From contig JADYYN010000159.1 of assembly GCA_020853635.1 (NCBI GenBank), forward strand, positions 1-38,242: a stretch of 38,242 bases of DNA, in the 5' to 3' direction. This document shows, one piece after another, positions 1 to 8,248 of this stretch. Each line of letters begins with the position of its first letter. Position 1 is the first letter of the stretch. The translations under genes and the position numbers were made by a program. The notes beneath the pieces are model-generated. The model worked only from the letters and a program-made list of their open reading frames with translations. It did not search any database and had not been told where the DNA came from. Source of the stretch: Gemmatimonadaceae bacterium (GTDB lineage Bacteria > Gemmatimonadota > Gemmatimonadetes > Gemmatimonadales > Gemmatimonadaceae).

Positions 1-158
1 ACATCCACGCCAACATCATGGTGAACTTGGGCGGCGCGACGGCCGCGGATGTGCGCGCCCTCATCGCGCATGCGCAGCAGCTCGTGCTCGAGCGCTTCGA
101 TCAGCGACTGGAGCCAGAGATCGGGTTCATCGGGGAGTTCGGCGAGGTGGGCACGTAA
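1..158 (+). CDS. murB: UDP-N-acetylmuramate dehydrogenase (MurB), C-terminal fragment
   Basis: The frame beginning at base 3 is open from the window edge and ends at TAA 156-158. It reads IHANIMVNLGGATAADVRAL and continues through LERFDQRLEPEIGFIGEFGE. This matches the end of MurB, where the sequence H-A-N-F-I-V-N-x-G-x-A is followed by a helix and then G-(x)-L-E-P-E-(V/I). MurB makes UDP-MurNAc from UDP-GlcNAc-enolpyruvate with NADPH and FAD in cytoplasmic peptidoglycan synthesis. Only about 51 residues are in the window; the FAD-binding part lies to the left. The 3' end overlaps the end of the convergent gene at 101-757 by 58 bases. Confidence 0.85.
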   Translation, partial: IHANIMVNLGGATAADVRALIAHAQQLVLERFDQRLEPEIGFIGEFGEVGT

Positions 159-757
159 CTCGCGCTCGAGTCGGCACAGGTCGCCACCAGGAGCTTCCGC
201 CCGAGCGCGCGAACGGCGCGCGGCACCGGACTCCCACGCGGGATCTCTCCGCGCTCCTCGCGGCGGATGCGCCCGATGGGATACTCGAACCACCACACCG
301 ACGTCGTCCGATCGCGCCGTGCTTCCCACGTGAGTGCGCGCTGCCCTTCGCGCGGCGTGCGGCGGATGAACTCCACACGCTCGAGCGCACCGTCCCGCTC
401 ACGGGCCACCGCGAAGAGCACCACCGCCGACGAATCGGGATACCTCAGCTGCAGGCGACGTCGCACCTGTCCCGACTCCTCACCCGGGTACTGGATGCAC
501 TCGTGCAACGTGAGCGGCAGCGAGGTCGCGACATGGTCGATCGCCGGCCGCACATCGAGCAGCGCGTGGAGTCGGCGCGGAAGCGCCGCGAATGCCGAGG
601 AGTCGGCGAGCGCTGAATCGATGGCGAGTCGTGCGTAGGCCGTGGGTGCCGCGATCGCCTCGCGCGCGCTGCGCGTGACGAGCACCGCCGCCACCACCGG
701 CGCCGCGATGGTGCCGAGCACGAGTGCCGTGAGCACGAGGCGGCCACGTGCGCTCAC
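101..757 (-). CDS. Membrane-anchored hypothetical protein, coupled to the barrel gene
   Basis: This 218-aa protein starts at GTG 757-755. That codon overlaps the stop of the upstream barrel gene as GTGA, so translational coupling is likely, and longer upstream extensions of the frame are not needed. A hydrophobic helix at about residues 6-27 (LVLTALVLGTIAAPVVAAVLV) looks like a signal anchor. The rest is a soluble domain with alternating charged and hydrophobic strands. I do not recognise the family. Its position suggests a periplasmic partner of the outer-membrane barrel protein (inference). The 3' end overlaps murB by 58 bases in the opposite direction. Confidence 0.7.
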   Translation of the reverse strand: MSARGRLVLTALVLGTIAAPVVAAVLVTRSAREAIAAPTAYARLAIDSALADSSAFAALPRRLHALLDVRPAIDHVATSLPLTLHECIQYPGEESGQVRRRLQLRYPDSSAVVLFAVARERDGALERVEFIRRTPREGQRALTWEARRDRTTSVWWFEYPIGRIRREERGEIPRGSPVPRAVRALGRKLLVATCADSSASYVPTSPNSPMNPISGSSR

Positions 758-2949
758 GGCCGTTGCCCGAACTCGAGGAGGAACCGCACGGGACCCGGAT
801 AATCGATCGGCTTCGCGACCCCGATGCCGATGGCACCGCCGATGAACCGCAGCGAGAGACTCACCGAGGTCCGCGGATGCCCGGTGGGAACCGAGCCGAG
901 CAGGGTCGTCGTCGCCAGCGCTTCGGCATCGGTCGCCCGCGTCCAGCCGGATTGCACGCCGAGCGCCAGCGCGGGCGCGATCGGAGGGATCCAGAGACGG
1001 TTCGAGATGCGGATCGGGGCACCGAGATACGGTAGGCGCCACAGCGCCAGCGCACGGAACACCGCCGCTTGGTCCCCCGCGAACTCCTTGTAGTCGTAGC
1101 CCGGCAGATTCTGGTTCTGTCCGAGTTCGAAGAGCTGCTGCGGCGGCGCACCGTTGGTGGTCATGCCCAGATCGAGCCGTGCACCGAACGAGATCGGCCC
1201 GCGGTTGGCGCGCGCTGTCAGTCGTACTTCACCGCGCTGGTACGGCATGCCGCCGTCTCCACGCTCGTAGTACAGACGCGCGTTGATGCCCGGTCGCAAG
1301 AACTCGAGTGAGACATCGGGCCGATATTCGAGCGTCACCGCCGTGCGCTGGTACGTGCCCTCGCGCACGGCGCGATTGGGCCGGAAATCGCGTCCGATAC
1401 CGAACGGACTCCGCGCGAGGTTCACGTCCACGCCACGATCGCGCGCGATCCCCGTCTCCACGCGGAACTGCGTGCGCTGGTCGAGTCCCAAGAAGCGAAG
1501 ATAGTGCAGACTGAGTGTCTGTCGGTCGAGGTAATCGTAGTTGTCGTTCCCGGTCAACGCGCCGGTGGTCGAACCCGAATCGTACGGATTTCGGAAGTCG
1601 TTCGTGAGATCGAGCGAACGCTGTGCGCGGAAGGCGAACATCTCGCGCCCGCGACGGTACTCTACCACCGCGCGACCGCGGCCGGTCTGTTCGTTCCACG
1701 CGTAGCCAGCGGCGCCGCGCAGCACGAGCCCAGGCGCCGCATCCCGGAACCGCACCACCGAGCCGATCCCGGTGAACACGCCTTCGATCCGATTGAAGCG
1801 CACCACGTCGCCGAGGCGCTCCGTCTCGACCGAGAACCGTGGCGGCCCCTTCGTGCTCCACCGGTCAGGCGCCACATCATTGAAATCCTCGGCGCTTACG
1901 TCGGCGGACATCGCACCGAGCTCGGCGGTCCAGTTGCTGTAGTTGCTCAGCGTGTCCGGATGCGCGATCGCGAGCCGGAACGGGTGGATCGCCAGCGTGT
2001 CGCTCGGTCCGCCCACGGCGACTTCGGGCGGGAATGGGGTGAGCTCGCGATCGACGAAGCGTGTGAGGATGCGGAAGATGGCACGACCATCTCCCACCGT
2101 GTTCGACGTCGCGTGTGCTTCGAACCGCTGGCGGAGCGGGAGCCAATACTGCCCTTCGACCTCCACGTTCTCGGCCTCGACGAAGGCGATCCCTTGCAGG
2201 CCGGCCTCACGCAGGAGATCGAAATTGGGCTTGGGGCCGCCCACCACGGCGAAGTACCCGCGGAGTCGCACGATATGCCGCCGGACCGCGTCGAGGTCGA
2301 TTTCGCCGAGGAACACCACGCTCTTGGCCGGCACGTCCTCGCGGAGTGTGACCTCCACGCGCACGATCGGGATGGTGCGGTCACCCGCGCGCATGGTGAC
2401 GATCGTGTCCCCACCCGAGAAGCGGTAGTACGTGCCGCGGTCATCGGCGAGGGGATGCACCGCGTACAGTGGGTCGCCGCCTCGACGACGTTGCCGCCGC
2501 CGTGCCGCCGCGCTCGTGTCGCGACCGAACAGCAGCGCGATGCGATTGCCATAGAGCGACGGGATCGCCCAGCCGCTACTGAAGAAGCCGATGCTCGCGA
2601 AGGCCGCACCGATCGACTGCGATCGATAACCATCGATCATCTGCTCGTACTCGCCCGTGCGATCCCACGTGAGCGTGCTCGCGACCTGTTCCAGCGAGAC
2701 GGCCATCTCCATGCCCTCGGAGCGGCGGTTCCCGATGGAGATCTCGCTCTCCAGTCGCGCCTTGTATCCCCCGAGTTGTGGCGGCACTCGTCGATTCAGG
2801 TCGGCGGCTTCCGCGATCAATGCGCGCAGTGCCTCGGTCGCGTAGGTCGTCGAGTCACCGCGCATCGCGCGATCCTGCGCTGCGCACGGCACCGTGTTCG
2901 GGAGCGTACAGCACACGACAGCGACGAGGATGGCGAAGCGGCGAGACAC
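754..2949 (-). CDS. Outer-membrane beta-barrel protein, DUF5686/BamA-like
   Basis: The 731-aa protein starts at GTG 2949-2947. It has a classic signal peptide, with basic SRR, a hydrophobic stretch and cleavage after about residue 24 (CAAQD). A mixed soluble region fills about residues 25-330. From about residue 380 the sequence has amphipathic alternation typical of barrel strands, including VRFNRIEGVFTGIG, a pattern seen in DUF5686 proteins. An LPGYDYKEFAGDQAA segment near the C-terminus resembles the substrate-loop region of Omp85 barrels. The protein ends in short barrel-like strands (VRFLLEFGQRP). Its role is probably in the outer membrane, but no substrate can be named. A TonB-dependent or porin identity is less likely because no plug or TonB box is visible. 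Confidence 0.65.
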   Translation of the reverse strand: MSRRFAILVAVVCCTLPNTVPCAAQDRAMRGDSTTYATEALRALIAEAADLNRRVPPQLGGYKARLESEISIGNRRSEGMEMAVSLEQVASTLTWDRTGEYEQMIDGYRSQSIGAAFASIGFFSSGWAIPSLYGNRIALLFGRDTSAAARRRQRRRGGDPLYAVHPLADDRGTYYRFSGGDTIVTMRAGDRTIPIVRVEVTLREDVPAKSVVFLGEIDLDAVRRHIVRLRGYFAVVGGPKPNFDLLREAGLQGIAFVEAENVEVEGQYWLPLRQRFEAHATSNTVGDGRAIFRILTRFVDRELTPFPPEVAVGGPSDTLAIHPFRLAIAHPDTLSNYSNWTAELGAMSADVSAEDFNDVAPDRWSTKGPPRFSVETERLGDVVRFNRIEGVFTGIGSVVRFRDAAPGLVLRGAAGYAWNEQTGRGRAVVEYRRGREMFAFRAQRSLDLTNDFRNPYDSGSTTGALTGNDNYDYLDRQTLSLHYLRFLGLDQRTQFRVETGIARDRGVDVNLARSPFGIGRDFRPNRAVREGTYQRTAVTLEYRPDVSLEFLRPGINARLYYERGDGGMPYQRGEVRLTARANRGPISFGARLDLGMTTNGAPPQQLFELGQNQNLPGYDYKEFAGDQAAVFRALALWRLPYLGAPIRISNRLWIPPIAPALALGVQSGWTRATDAEALATTTLLGSVPTGHPRTSVSLSLRFIGGAIGIGVAKPIDYPGPVRFLLEFGQRP

Positions 2950-3071
2950 GCAGGCAGGCGAGGCGACAGGGTGGATCAGGACACGAACGCCCCGGACCTA
3001 CGGGTCAGGGGCACGAAGGGATTCTACACCGCCGCTTGCTCGACGGACATCATCTTTACATTCTTGCGCCG

Positions 3072-4550
3072 ATGGATTCCTCCCCGACGACGCCGGCTGC
3101 GCCCACCCCCACCGCGTCCCGGTCCCGGGGGATCGCCCTTGTTGCCGGGCCGCTGCTCGGCCTCGCGCTCCGGCTCTGGGCGCCGGGCGGGGTCTCCGAC
3201 GACGCGGCGTCCGTCCTCGGTGTGGGTGCGTGGATGGCCGTCTGGTGGATCAGCGAGTGTCTCCCGTTGGCCGTCACCGCATTGCTTCCGATCGCCGTGT
3301 TCCCGCTCCTCGGTGTCGCGACCACGAGAGAAGCCGCGTCGCACTTCGCGAACGAGGTGGTCTACCTCTACCTGGGTGGCTTCCTGCTTGCGGCCGCGTT
3401 GGAGCAATGGAACGCGCACCACCGCATCGCGCTGAACGTCATCGGGATCGTCGGGACGAGCTCACGCCGCCTTGTGCTCGGCGTGATGCTCGCGACGGCG
3501 TTCGTCTCCATGTGGATCTCCAACACGGCGACCGCGGCGATGATGTACCCCATCGCCCTCGCGATCGGCGCACTATACGGCACCAGTGACGCCGCGCGTA
3601 GCCAGCGGGTCGCCCTGCTCCTCGGCGTCGCGTTCGCGGCCAGCATCGGCGGCATGGGGACGCTGCTCGGCACGCCGCCGAACCTCATCCTCGCCGGCGC
3701 GACGCGTGAGCTGATCGGCGTGAACCTGACGTTCTTCGACTTCCTCAAGGTCGGGTTGCCGATCACTCTCATCCTCTTGCCGGTCTGCTGGGCACTGCTC
3801 GTGTTCGTCTTCCACCGCGAGCGCATCGAACTCGGCGCCGCCGGACTGGAGGTGCTGGAGTCGCGAAGAGCTGCGCTTGGGCGCGTCGGCCCCGGCGAGC
3901 GCAACGTGCTCGTTCTCTTCGCTTGCATGGCGCTCGCGTGGTTCTTCCGCGAACCCAAAGTCATCGGATCGTTCTCCATCCTCGGCCTCACGTCGTTCGT
4001 GCCCTCCCTCTCGGACGCCGGCATCGCCGTCATCGGCGGGATCGCGCTGTTCCTCATCCCCGGGCGCACGGTCACCGGGCCGTCCCGTCCGTTGCTCACG
4101 TGGCGCGAGGCGCGGGAGATCCCGTGGGATGTGCTTCTGCTTTTCGGGGGCGGGTTGTCGCTCGCCGCGGCGATGGAATCGAGTGGATTGGCTACCACCA
4201 TCGGCGTCTGGATGTCCGGTCTCAAAGGCATGCCGCTGCCGCTGGTGCTGCTCGGCATCTCGGCGGCTACCGTCGTCGTCTCGGAGTTGGCGTCGAACGC
4301 GGCTACTGCGTCGATGGGCATGCCGATCGCCGTGTCGCTGGCAGCCGCACTCGATCAGCCACCACTCATGTTGATGGTCCTCGTCGGCTTGTCGGCGTCA
4401 GTCGGATTCGCCCTGCCCATGGCGACGCCACCGAACGCGATCGTCTTCGGTAGCGGCGAAGTGACGGTCCGCGACATGGCGCGCGCCGGGTTGGCCCTCG
4501 ACTTCGTCTCGATCCTCGTTGTCGTCGGGACCGTGCTGCTGTTGTTCTAG
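3072..4550 (+). CDS. DASS (SLC13) family sodium/anion symporter
   Basis: The start is ATG 3072; the frame is open further upstream but without protein-like sequence. The 492-aa polytopic inner-membrane protein shows the two inverted-repeat signatures of the divalent anion:sodium symporters. The first half has SNTATAAMMYPI and LLGTPPNLI. The second half has ELASNAATASMGMPI and MATPPNAIVFGSG. In SLC13 these SNT and TPPN loops form the sodium and carboxylate sites. The family imports dicarboxylates, citrate or sulfate with Na+, and the sequence alone does not fix the substrate. A TTGCTC...TACATT promoter-like pair lies at 3036-3062, nine bases before the start. Confidence 0.9.
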   Translation: MDSSPTTPAAPTPTASRSRGIALVAGPLLGLALRLWAPGGVSDDAASVLGVGAWMAVWWISECLPLAVTALLPIAVFPLLGVATTREAASHFANEVVYLYLGGFLLAAALEQWNAHHRIALNVIGIVGTSSRRLVLGVMLATAFVSMWISNTATAAMMYPIALAIGALYGTSDAARSQRVALLLGVAFAASIGGMGTLLGTPPNLILAGATRELIGVNLTFFDFLKVGLPITLILLPVCWALLVFVFHRERIELGAAGLEVLESRRAALGRVGPGERNVLVLFACMALAWFFREPKVIGSFSILGLTSFVPSLSDAGIAVIGGIALFLIPGRTVTGPSRPLLTWREAREIPWDVLLLFGGGLSLAAAMESSGLATTIGVWMSGLKGMPLPLVLLGISAATVVVSELASNAATASMGMPIAVSLAAALDQPPLMLMVLVGLSASVGFALPMATPPNAIVFGSGEVTVRDMARAGLALDFVSILVVVGTVLLLF

Positions 4551-4571
4551 CCCACGCGTATCAGATATCGT
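4542..4571 (+). promoter_or_regulatory. Promoter for the 4579 gene, leaderless type
   Basis: TTGTTC at 4542-4547 and TATCGT at 4566-4571 are separated by 18 bases, and the -10 box sits seven bases before ATG 4579. The expected start of transcription falls on or next to the start codon, so the mRNA would lack a leader. The -35 box lies inside the 3' end of the DASS gene. Confidence 0.45.
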
Positions 4572-4578
4572 TCGCGCC

Positions 4579-5100
4579 ATGAGTCGCCGCGACTATTCGT
4601 TCATCGCCGATACCGATTCGCTCGACGCACTGCGCCGCCTGCGGCGCGGTTGGGCCGGGTGGGCGTTCATCGATGGCGAGTTCCACGTGCGCCTGCGCGA
4701 GGGCGGGACGGTGCGCGCGCACGTGGATCGCGCCGAGATCGAACCCGGATTCGAAGTCTCCGCGCTCGTCGCCGACTTCTTCCCGGACCGCAGCGAGGTG
4801 CCCGCGCGCGATTCGGCCTTCACATCGCATACCAATGAGGTCGCCTTGTTCCGCGGCGTGACGTGGCTCGAGCCGTTGCCCTCGGCAGGCCCGGATCATT
4901 CGATCCAGTTCAGCGGGATCCCGGGGATCGAGATCCCGGAGTCAGCCGTCGCGAAGTGCGATTTCACCGACGCCATGCTGATCAGCACCGAAGGTACCGC
5001 GCTCGTCGTACGCATCGCGCTCAAGCCCGGCTGGTTGGAGGTCATCGACGATCCCGCCGAGGTCGCCGAGTTCCTCGAGCTGCGTGGCTTCGCCACGTGA
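4579..5100 (+). CDS. Conserved-looking hypothetical protein
   Basis: This 173-aa protein has no signal peptide and no membrane helix, so it is probably cytoplasmic. I chose ATG 4579 because the sequence becomes protein-like there (MSRRDYSFIADTDSLDALRR) and a promoter -10 box lies seven bases upstream. The composition is mixed alpha/beta and acidic at the C-terminus, and I recognise no motif. The stop overlaps the start of the glycosylase gene as GTGA, so the two are probably co-translated. A link to DNA repair follows only from that neighbour. Confidence 0.7.
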   Translation: MSRRDYSFIADTDSLDALRRLRRGWAGWAFIDGEFHVRLREGGTVRAHVDRAEIEPGFEVSALVADFFPDRSEVPARDSAFTSHTNEVALFRGVTWLEPLPSAGPDHSIQFSGIPGIEIPESAVAKCDFTDAMLISTEGTALVVRIALKPGWLEVIDDPAEVAEFLELRGFAT

Positions 5101-5762
5101 CGCCGCTGGCGGCCGGGCTGCAGCGCCAGGACGGTCTCGTGCGCTGCTGGTGGTGCGGTACCGACCCGCTCTATGTGCGTTATCACGACCTCGAGTGGGG
5201 CACACCGGTCACGGACGAACACCGGCTGTTCGAGAAGCTGTCGCTGGAGGGTTTCCAGGCGGGACTGAGCTGGATCACGATCCTTCGCAAGCGCGAAGCG
5301 TTCCGAGAGGCGTTCGCCGACTTCGACCCAGCCAAGGTCGCACGCTTCGGCCCCCGCGACGTGACGCGATTGCTCTCGAATGCCGATATCGTACGGCATC
5401 GCGGCAAGATCGAGGCGGTGATCAACAACGCGCAGCGCTACGCGGAGCTCCGCGCCGAAGGGCGGTCGCTCGCGGACTTCCTTTGGTCCTTCGCACCGGC
5501 GGGAGCCTCCTCTCGCTCCGGACGCGCTCGCCGCCTCACCCGCGCCGAGATCCCCGCCATCACCGCCGAGTCGACCGCCCTCTCACGCGCGCTCAAGCAA
5601 CGAGGGTGGAAGTTCGTCGGCCCCACGACCATGTACGCGATGTTCCAGGCGATGGGTCTGGTGAACGATCATCTCACGGGGTGCTTCCGGCGCTCCCAGG
5701 TCGCGGCGGTACCGCGGCCGTCGACGGGGGCGTCACTCCGGCCAGCGACGCGGCCGCGTTGA
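5097..5762 (+). CDS. tag: DNA-3-methyladenine glycosylase I
   Basis: The 221-aa protein starts at GTG 5097, overlapping the upstream stop as GTGA. It follows the Tag family closely: RCWWCGTDPLYVRYHDLEWG near the N-terminus, LFEKLSLEGFQAGLSWITIL, RHRGKI, FLWSF, ALKQRGWKFVGPTTMYA and GLVNDHLTGC near the C-terminus. The N-terminal Cys and His together with the late His and Cys (NDHxxGC) fit the zinc site that holds the ends of the fold together. Tag excises 3-methyladenine from alkylated DNA to start base-excision repair. The last 25 or so residues (after GCF) are a Pro/Arg-rich extension that overlaps the opposite-strand regulator gene by 89 bases. Confidence 0.93.
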   Translation: MTPLAAGLQRQDGLVRCWWCGTDPLYVRYHDLEWGTPVTDEHRLFEKLSLEGFQAGLSWITILRKREAFREAFADFDPAKVARFGPRDVTRLLSNADIVRHRGKIEAVINNAQRYAELRAEGRSLADFLWSFAPAGASSRSGRARRLTRAEIPAITAESTALSRALKQRGWKFVGPTTMYAMFQAMGLVNDHLTGCFRRSQVAAVPRPSTGASLRPATRPR

Positions 5763-6249
5763 TCCGCTGCTCCAGCCGCGTGCGCGCGGCGAGTCGGATA
5801 CGTGGGTCGCCCAGACGGATCGCATCGACAAGCGCGACCATCTCGAAGAGCTGCGGCGTGCGTGCGGCGAGTCCCGCCGCCCCGCGATAGAGCGGCGTGA
5901 TGGCGAATCCCTGCACGGCATCAGGGACATTGGCGGGGAGTACCACCACGTCGACTGCATCGACCTCGGCGTCCAGTGGGGAGGTCGAGTAGGCCGTGGG
6001 GACTCCCGCGGCGAGCGAGCCCTTGGTCGCCGGAAAGGCATATCGCACGCCGTACAGGGCGAACTCGGTGAGTGCGCGCGGGTTCGTCGCCCTTTTGGCG
6101 GGTTTGAGGAGTCCCGCGCGGCCGAGGCGGGCGAGCGCGGAGTGGACCTGGCTCGGCGCAACGCCGAGTTCTTCGGCGAGTTCGACCAGAGTGCCGGCCG
6201 GGCTGAGCAGACGGAGCGCGAGCGCGACATCGAACGGTGCGGTGCGCAC
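5674..6249 (-). CDS. Winged-helix transcriptional regulator
   Basis: The 191-aa protein starts at GTG 6249-6247. Residues 1-60 form a helix-turn-helix of MarR-like character: GTLVELAEELGVAPSQVHSALARLGRAGLL. A distinctive second region follows, with ALYGVRYAFPATKGSLAAGVPTAY and, later, ITPLYRGAAGLAARTPQLFEMVALVDAIRLGDPR. I recall the same two-part architecture in proteins annotated loosely as MarR family. The second domain may sense a ligand or bind a partner, which is unknown. An imperfect palindrome immediately upstream of the start suggests autoregulation. The C-terminal tail is low-complexity Pro/Ala and overlaps tag. Confidence 0.75.
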   Translation of the reverse strand: MRTAPFDVALALRLLSPAGTLVELAEELGVAPSQVHSALARLGRAGLLKPAKRATNPRALTEFALYGVRYAFPATKGSLAAGVPTAYSTSPLDAEVDAVDVVVLPANVPDAVQGFAITPLYRGAAGLAARTPQLFEMVALVDAIRLGDPRIRLAARTRLEQRINAAASLAGVTPPSTAAVPPRPGSAGSTP

Positions 6250-6253
6250 TATT

Positions 6254-6271
6254 CTATAATCTAGAAAATAG
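6254..6271. promoter_or_regulatory. Palindromic operator-like site before the regulator gene
   Basis: CTATAATCTAGAAAATAG is an 18-base imperfect palindrome (CTAT-nn-TCTAGA-nn-ATAG, 14 of 18 positions symmetric). It starts four bases upstream of the GTG at 6249 in an unusually AT-rich spot. On the minus strand it contains TAGATT, a plausible -10 box eight bases from the start. A repressor bound here would block that promoter. Autoregulation by the adjacent winged-helix protein is inference. Confidence 0.45.
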
Positions 6272-6311
6272 TAAGACGAAGCAGGATAGTGGCTTGTTCA
6301 TTGCGTTCAAT

Positions 6312-7247
6312 CTATCGCACGATCGCCCAGACGGCGAAGTGATCCGACGCCCACAGGGCACCCCATCGGCGGCGGTCTATTCCGGCATCGAGCACCGACC
6401 AGTCGGCGCCGACGAGGATCGCATCGATCTTCCCGGCGGTCGAGTCGCCCTTGAAGGCGTTGAACGTCCCGACCATCGTGGCGGCGGGGTTCCGCGCTCT
6501 GAACGTGTCGCGTAGCAGCGGGGGGCGGGCGGCCGGGCCGCTGGCCCCAGTTCCAACCCCGCCGCCGGCCGTCACGAGCCGCTGGAACGCCGGGTTCGCT
6601 TCGTCCGAGTTGAAGTCACCCATGACAAGCACCCGATCACGCGGTCCGGAGTCGCCGCTCACGCGCTCGAGCAAGAGCGCCGCGCTCCGCTCACGCGACG
6701 GCTGCGACTCATGGTCCCAGTGCGTGTTGTACACGCGCAGGGTGTCACCCGTCGCGCGATCGAGGAGCCGCACCCACGTCGCGATCCGCGTGATGCGATT
6801 CCCCCAGTGCATCGACCCGGGCACGGTGGGTGTGTCGGAGTACCAGAACGTCCCTTCCGCGAGCAGTGAGAATCGCGCGGTGTCGACCAGGATGGCGGAG
6901 TACTCACCAGCGGCCCGCCCATCATCGCGACCGACCCCGAGTTCCCGGTAGCCGGGCAGGGCGCGCGCCAGCTCATCCAGCTGGAATCGCAATGCCTCCT
7001 GCACGCCCAGCACATGCGGCGCGTGGTCGCGGATCGTCCCGATCACGGCATCCCGTCGCGCGTCCCAGCGATGCGCGCCGTCGTTCGCCGTGCCGTAGCG
7101 GATGTTGAAGCTGAGCACCCGGACCGCCGCCTGCGCCGCGAGCGTGTTCGCAGCAGACATCATCAACGCAAGCGACGCCGCCAAGTGCACGACGAGCCGC
7201 ACGTGGGATGGCGCGCGGCGCCTCGAACTCGCGGCGGAGTGGCTCAC
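6312..7247 (-). CDS. Secreted endonuclease/exonuclease/phosphatase-fold hydrolase
   Basis: The 311-aa protein starts at GTG 7247-7245, overlapping the terC-like stop as GTGA. A signal peptide (basic start, hydrophobic stretch, cleavage near LAAQA) spans about residues 1-40. The EEP-fold metal and catalytic motifs follow in order: LSFNIRYGT (Asn), GVQEA (Glu), YNTHWDH (His), VMGDFNSDE (Asp, Asn), GKIDAILV (Asp) and ASDHFAVWA (terminal Asp-His pair). The family cleaves phosphodiesters or phosphomonoesters in nucleic acids, sphingolipids or phosphoinositides. Proteins of this form are often annotated as secreted endonucleases. A periplasmic or extracellular location is expected. It is the third gene of the 8604-to-6312 operon. 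Confidence 0.88.
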   Translation of the reverse strand: MSHSAASSRRRAPSHVRLVVHLAASLALMMSAANTLAAQAAVRVLSFNIRYGTANDGAHRWDARRDAVIGTIRDHAPHVLGVQEALRFQLDELARALPGYRELGVGRDDGRAAGEYSAILVDTARFSLLAEGTFWYSDTPTVPGSMHWGNRITRIATWVRLLDRATGDTLRVYNTHWDHESQPSRERSAALLLERVSGDSGPRDRVLVMGDFNSDEANPAFQRLVTAGGGVGTGASGPAARPPLLRDTFRARNPAATMVGTFNAFKGDSTAGKIDAILVGADWSVLDAGIDRRRWGALWASDHFAVWAIVR

Positions 7248-8248
7248 GACGGCGACCCGGCGGCCGGCTTCCCGCGGTCCGCCAGCCAGCTCGCCACACC
7301 ACCTCCGATGAGCACCACGAAAATCACACCCAGCAGCCAGAAGTTGGCGTCCTCACCCAACCACGTCTTGATGTAGCTCGCGAAAAGCATCTTGAGACCC
7401 ACGATCGCCAGCACCAGCGCGAGCGAGACCTTCAAGTAGCGGAACTTCTGGATCAACCCCGCGAGCCCGAAGTAGAGCGACCGCAGGCACAGGATCGCGA
7501 ACACGTTCGACGTGAAGACGAGGAACGGATCCGCAGTGATCGCGAAGATCGCGGGGATCGAGTCCACGGCGAAGATGAGGTCGGTCGTCTCCACCAGCAC
7601 CAACGCCACCGCGAGCGGCGTGAGAAATCGCTTGCCGTTCAGCTCCACGAGGAAGTGCTGCTCATGGAAGCGATCGGTCACCGGGAAGTGCTTACGCAAC
7701 CAGCGCGTGACCCAGCCTTCGACTTCCTCCTCCTCCTCGGCCGCGCTCGACATCAGCATGCGCACACCGGTGAAGACGAGGAACGCGCCGAACACGAGCA
7801 GGATCCAGTGGTAGCGCGCCACGAGCTGCGCGCCCACCCCGATCATCGTCCCACGCATCACGAGCGCGCCGAGGATGCCCCAGAAGAGCACCCGATGCTG
7901 GTACATCAGCGGCACCTTGAGGTGCTCGAAGATGAGCGCGATCACGAACACGTTGTCCATCGAGAGGCTCATCTCGACGACATAGCCCGTGAGGAACTTC
8001 ACGGCGGCCAGGCGCCCGTCGTTCTGCAGGCCGTCCACCGCATCGGTCGCGAGTCCGAGGCCCAGCCAATGCGCGTTGTACGCGAAGTACACGAGGCCGG
8101 CGAATGCGACCGCCATGACCACCGTGCCCGCGGTGAAGAACAGGGCCTCGCGCAACGACGGCGCGTGCGCCTTTCTATTGAACACGCCGAGGTCGAGCGC
8201 GAGCACGACCGCGATGAACAGCAGGAATCCCGACCAGGCCCAGATCAC
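7244..8248 (-). CDS. TerC family integral membrane protein
   Basis: I place the start at GTG 8248-8246, which overlaps the upstream gene's stop as GTGA. That gives 334 aa beginning with the first membrane helix (IWAWSGFLLFIAVVLALDLG). TerC hallmarks are present: FLTGYVVEMSLSMDNVFVIALIF and, in the second half, VALVLVETTDLIFAVDSIPAIFAI, both with conserved acidic residues inside membrane helices. A cytoplasmic acidic loop (AAEEEEEVEGW) sits in the middle. TerC/Alx proteins are linked to tellurite resistance and, in several bacteria, to manganese export that metallates exported enzymes. That role could suit the downstream secreted metal-dependent hydrolase (inference). Confidence 0.92.
   Translation of the reverse strand: MIWAWSGFLLFIAVVLALDLGVFNRKAHAPSLREALFFTAGTVVMAVAFAGLVYFAYNAHWLGLGLATDAVDGLQNDGRLAAVKFLTGYVVEMSLSMDNVFVIALIFEHLKVPLMYQHRVLFWGILGALVMRGTMIGVGAQLVARYHWILLVFGAFLVFTGVRMLMSSAAEEEEEVEGWVTRWLRKHFPVTDRFHEQHFLVELNGKRFLTPLAVALVLVETTDLIFAVDSIPAIFAITADPFLVFTSNVFAILCLRSLYFGLAGLIQKFRYLKVSLALVLAIVGLKMLFASYIKTWLGEDANFWLLGVIFVVLIGGGVASWLADRGKPAAGSPS

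Noticed and set aside
1504-3435. Long plus-strand open frame (643 codons) across the barrel gene
   Set aside because: It is antisense to a convincing outer-membrane protein gene, rich in His/Arg/Glu without motifs, and runs on into the DASS gene in the wrong frame. Such frames are expected in GC-rich DNA.
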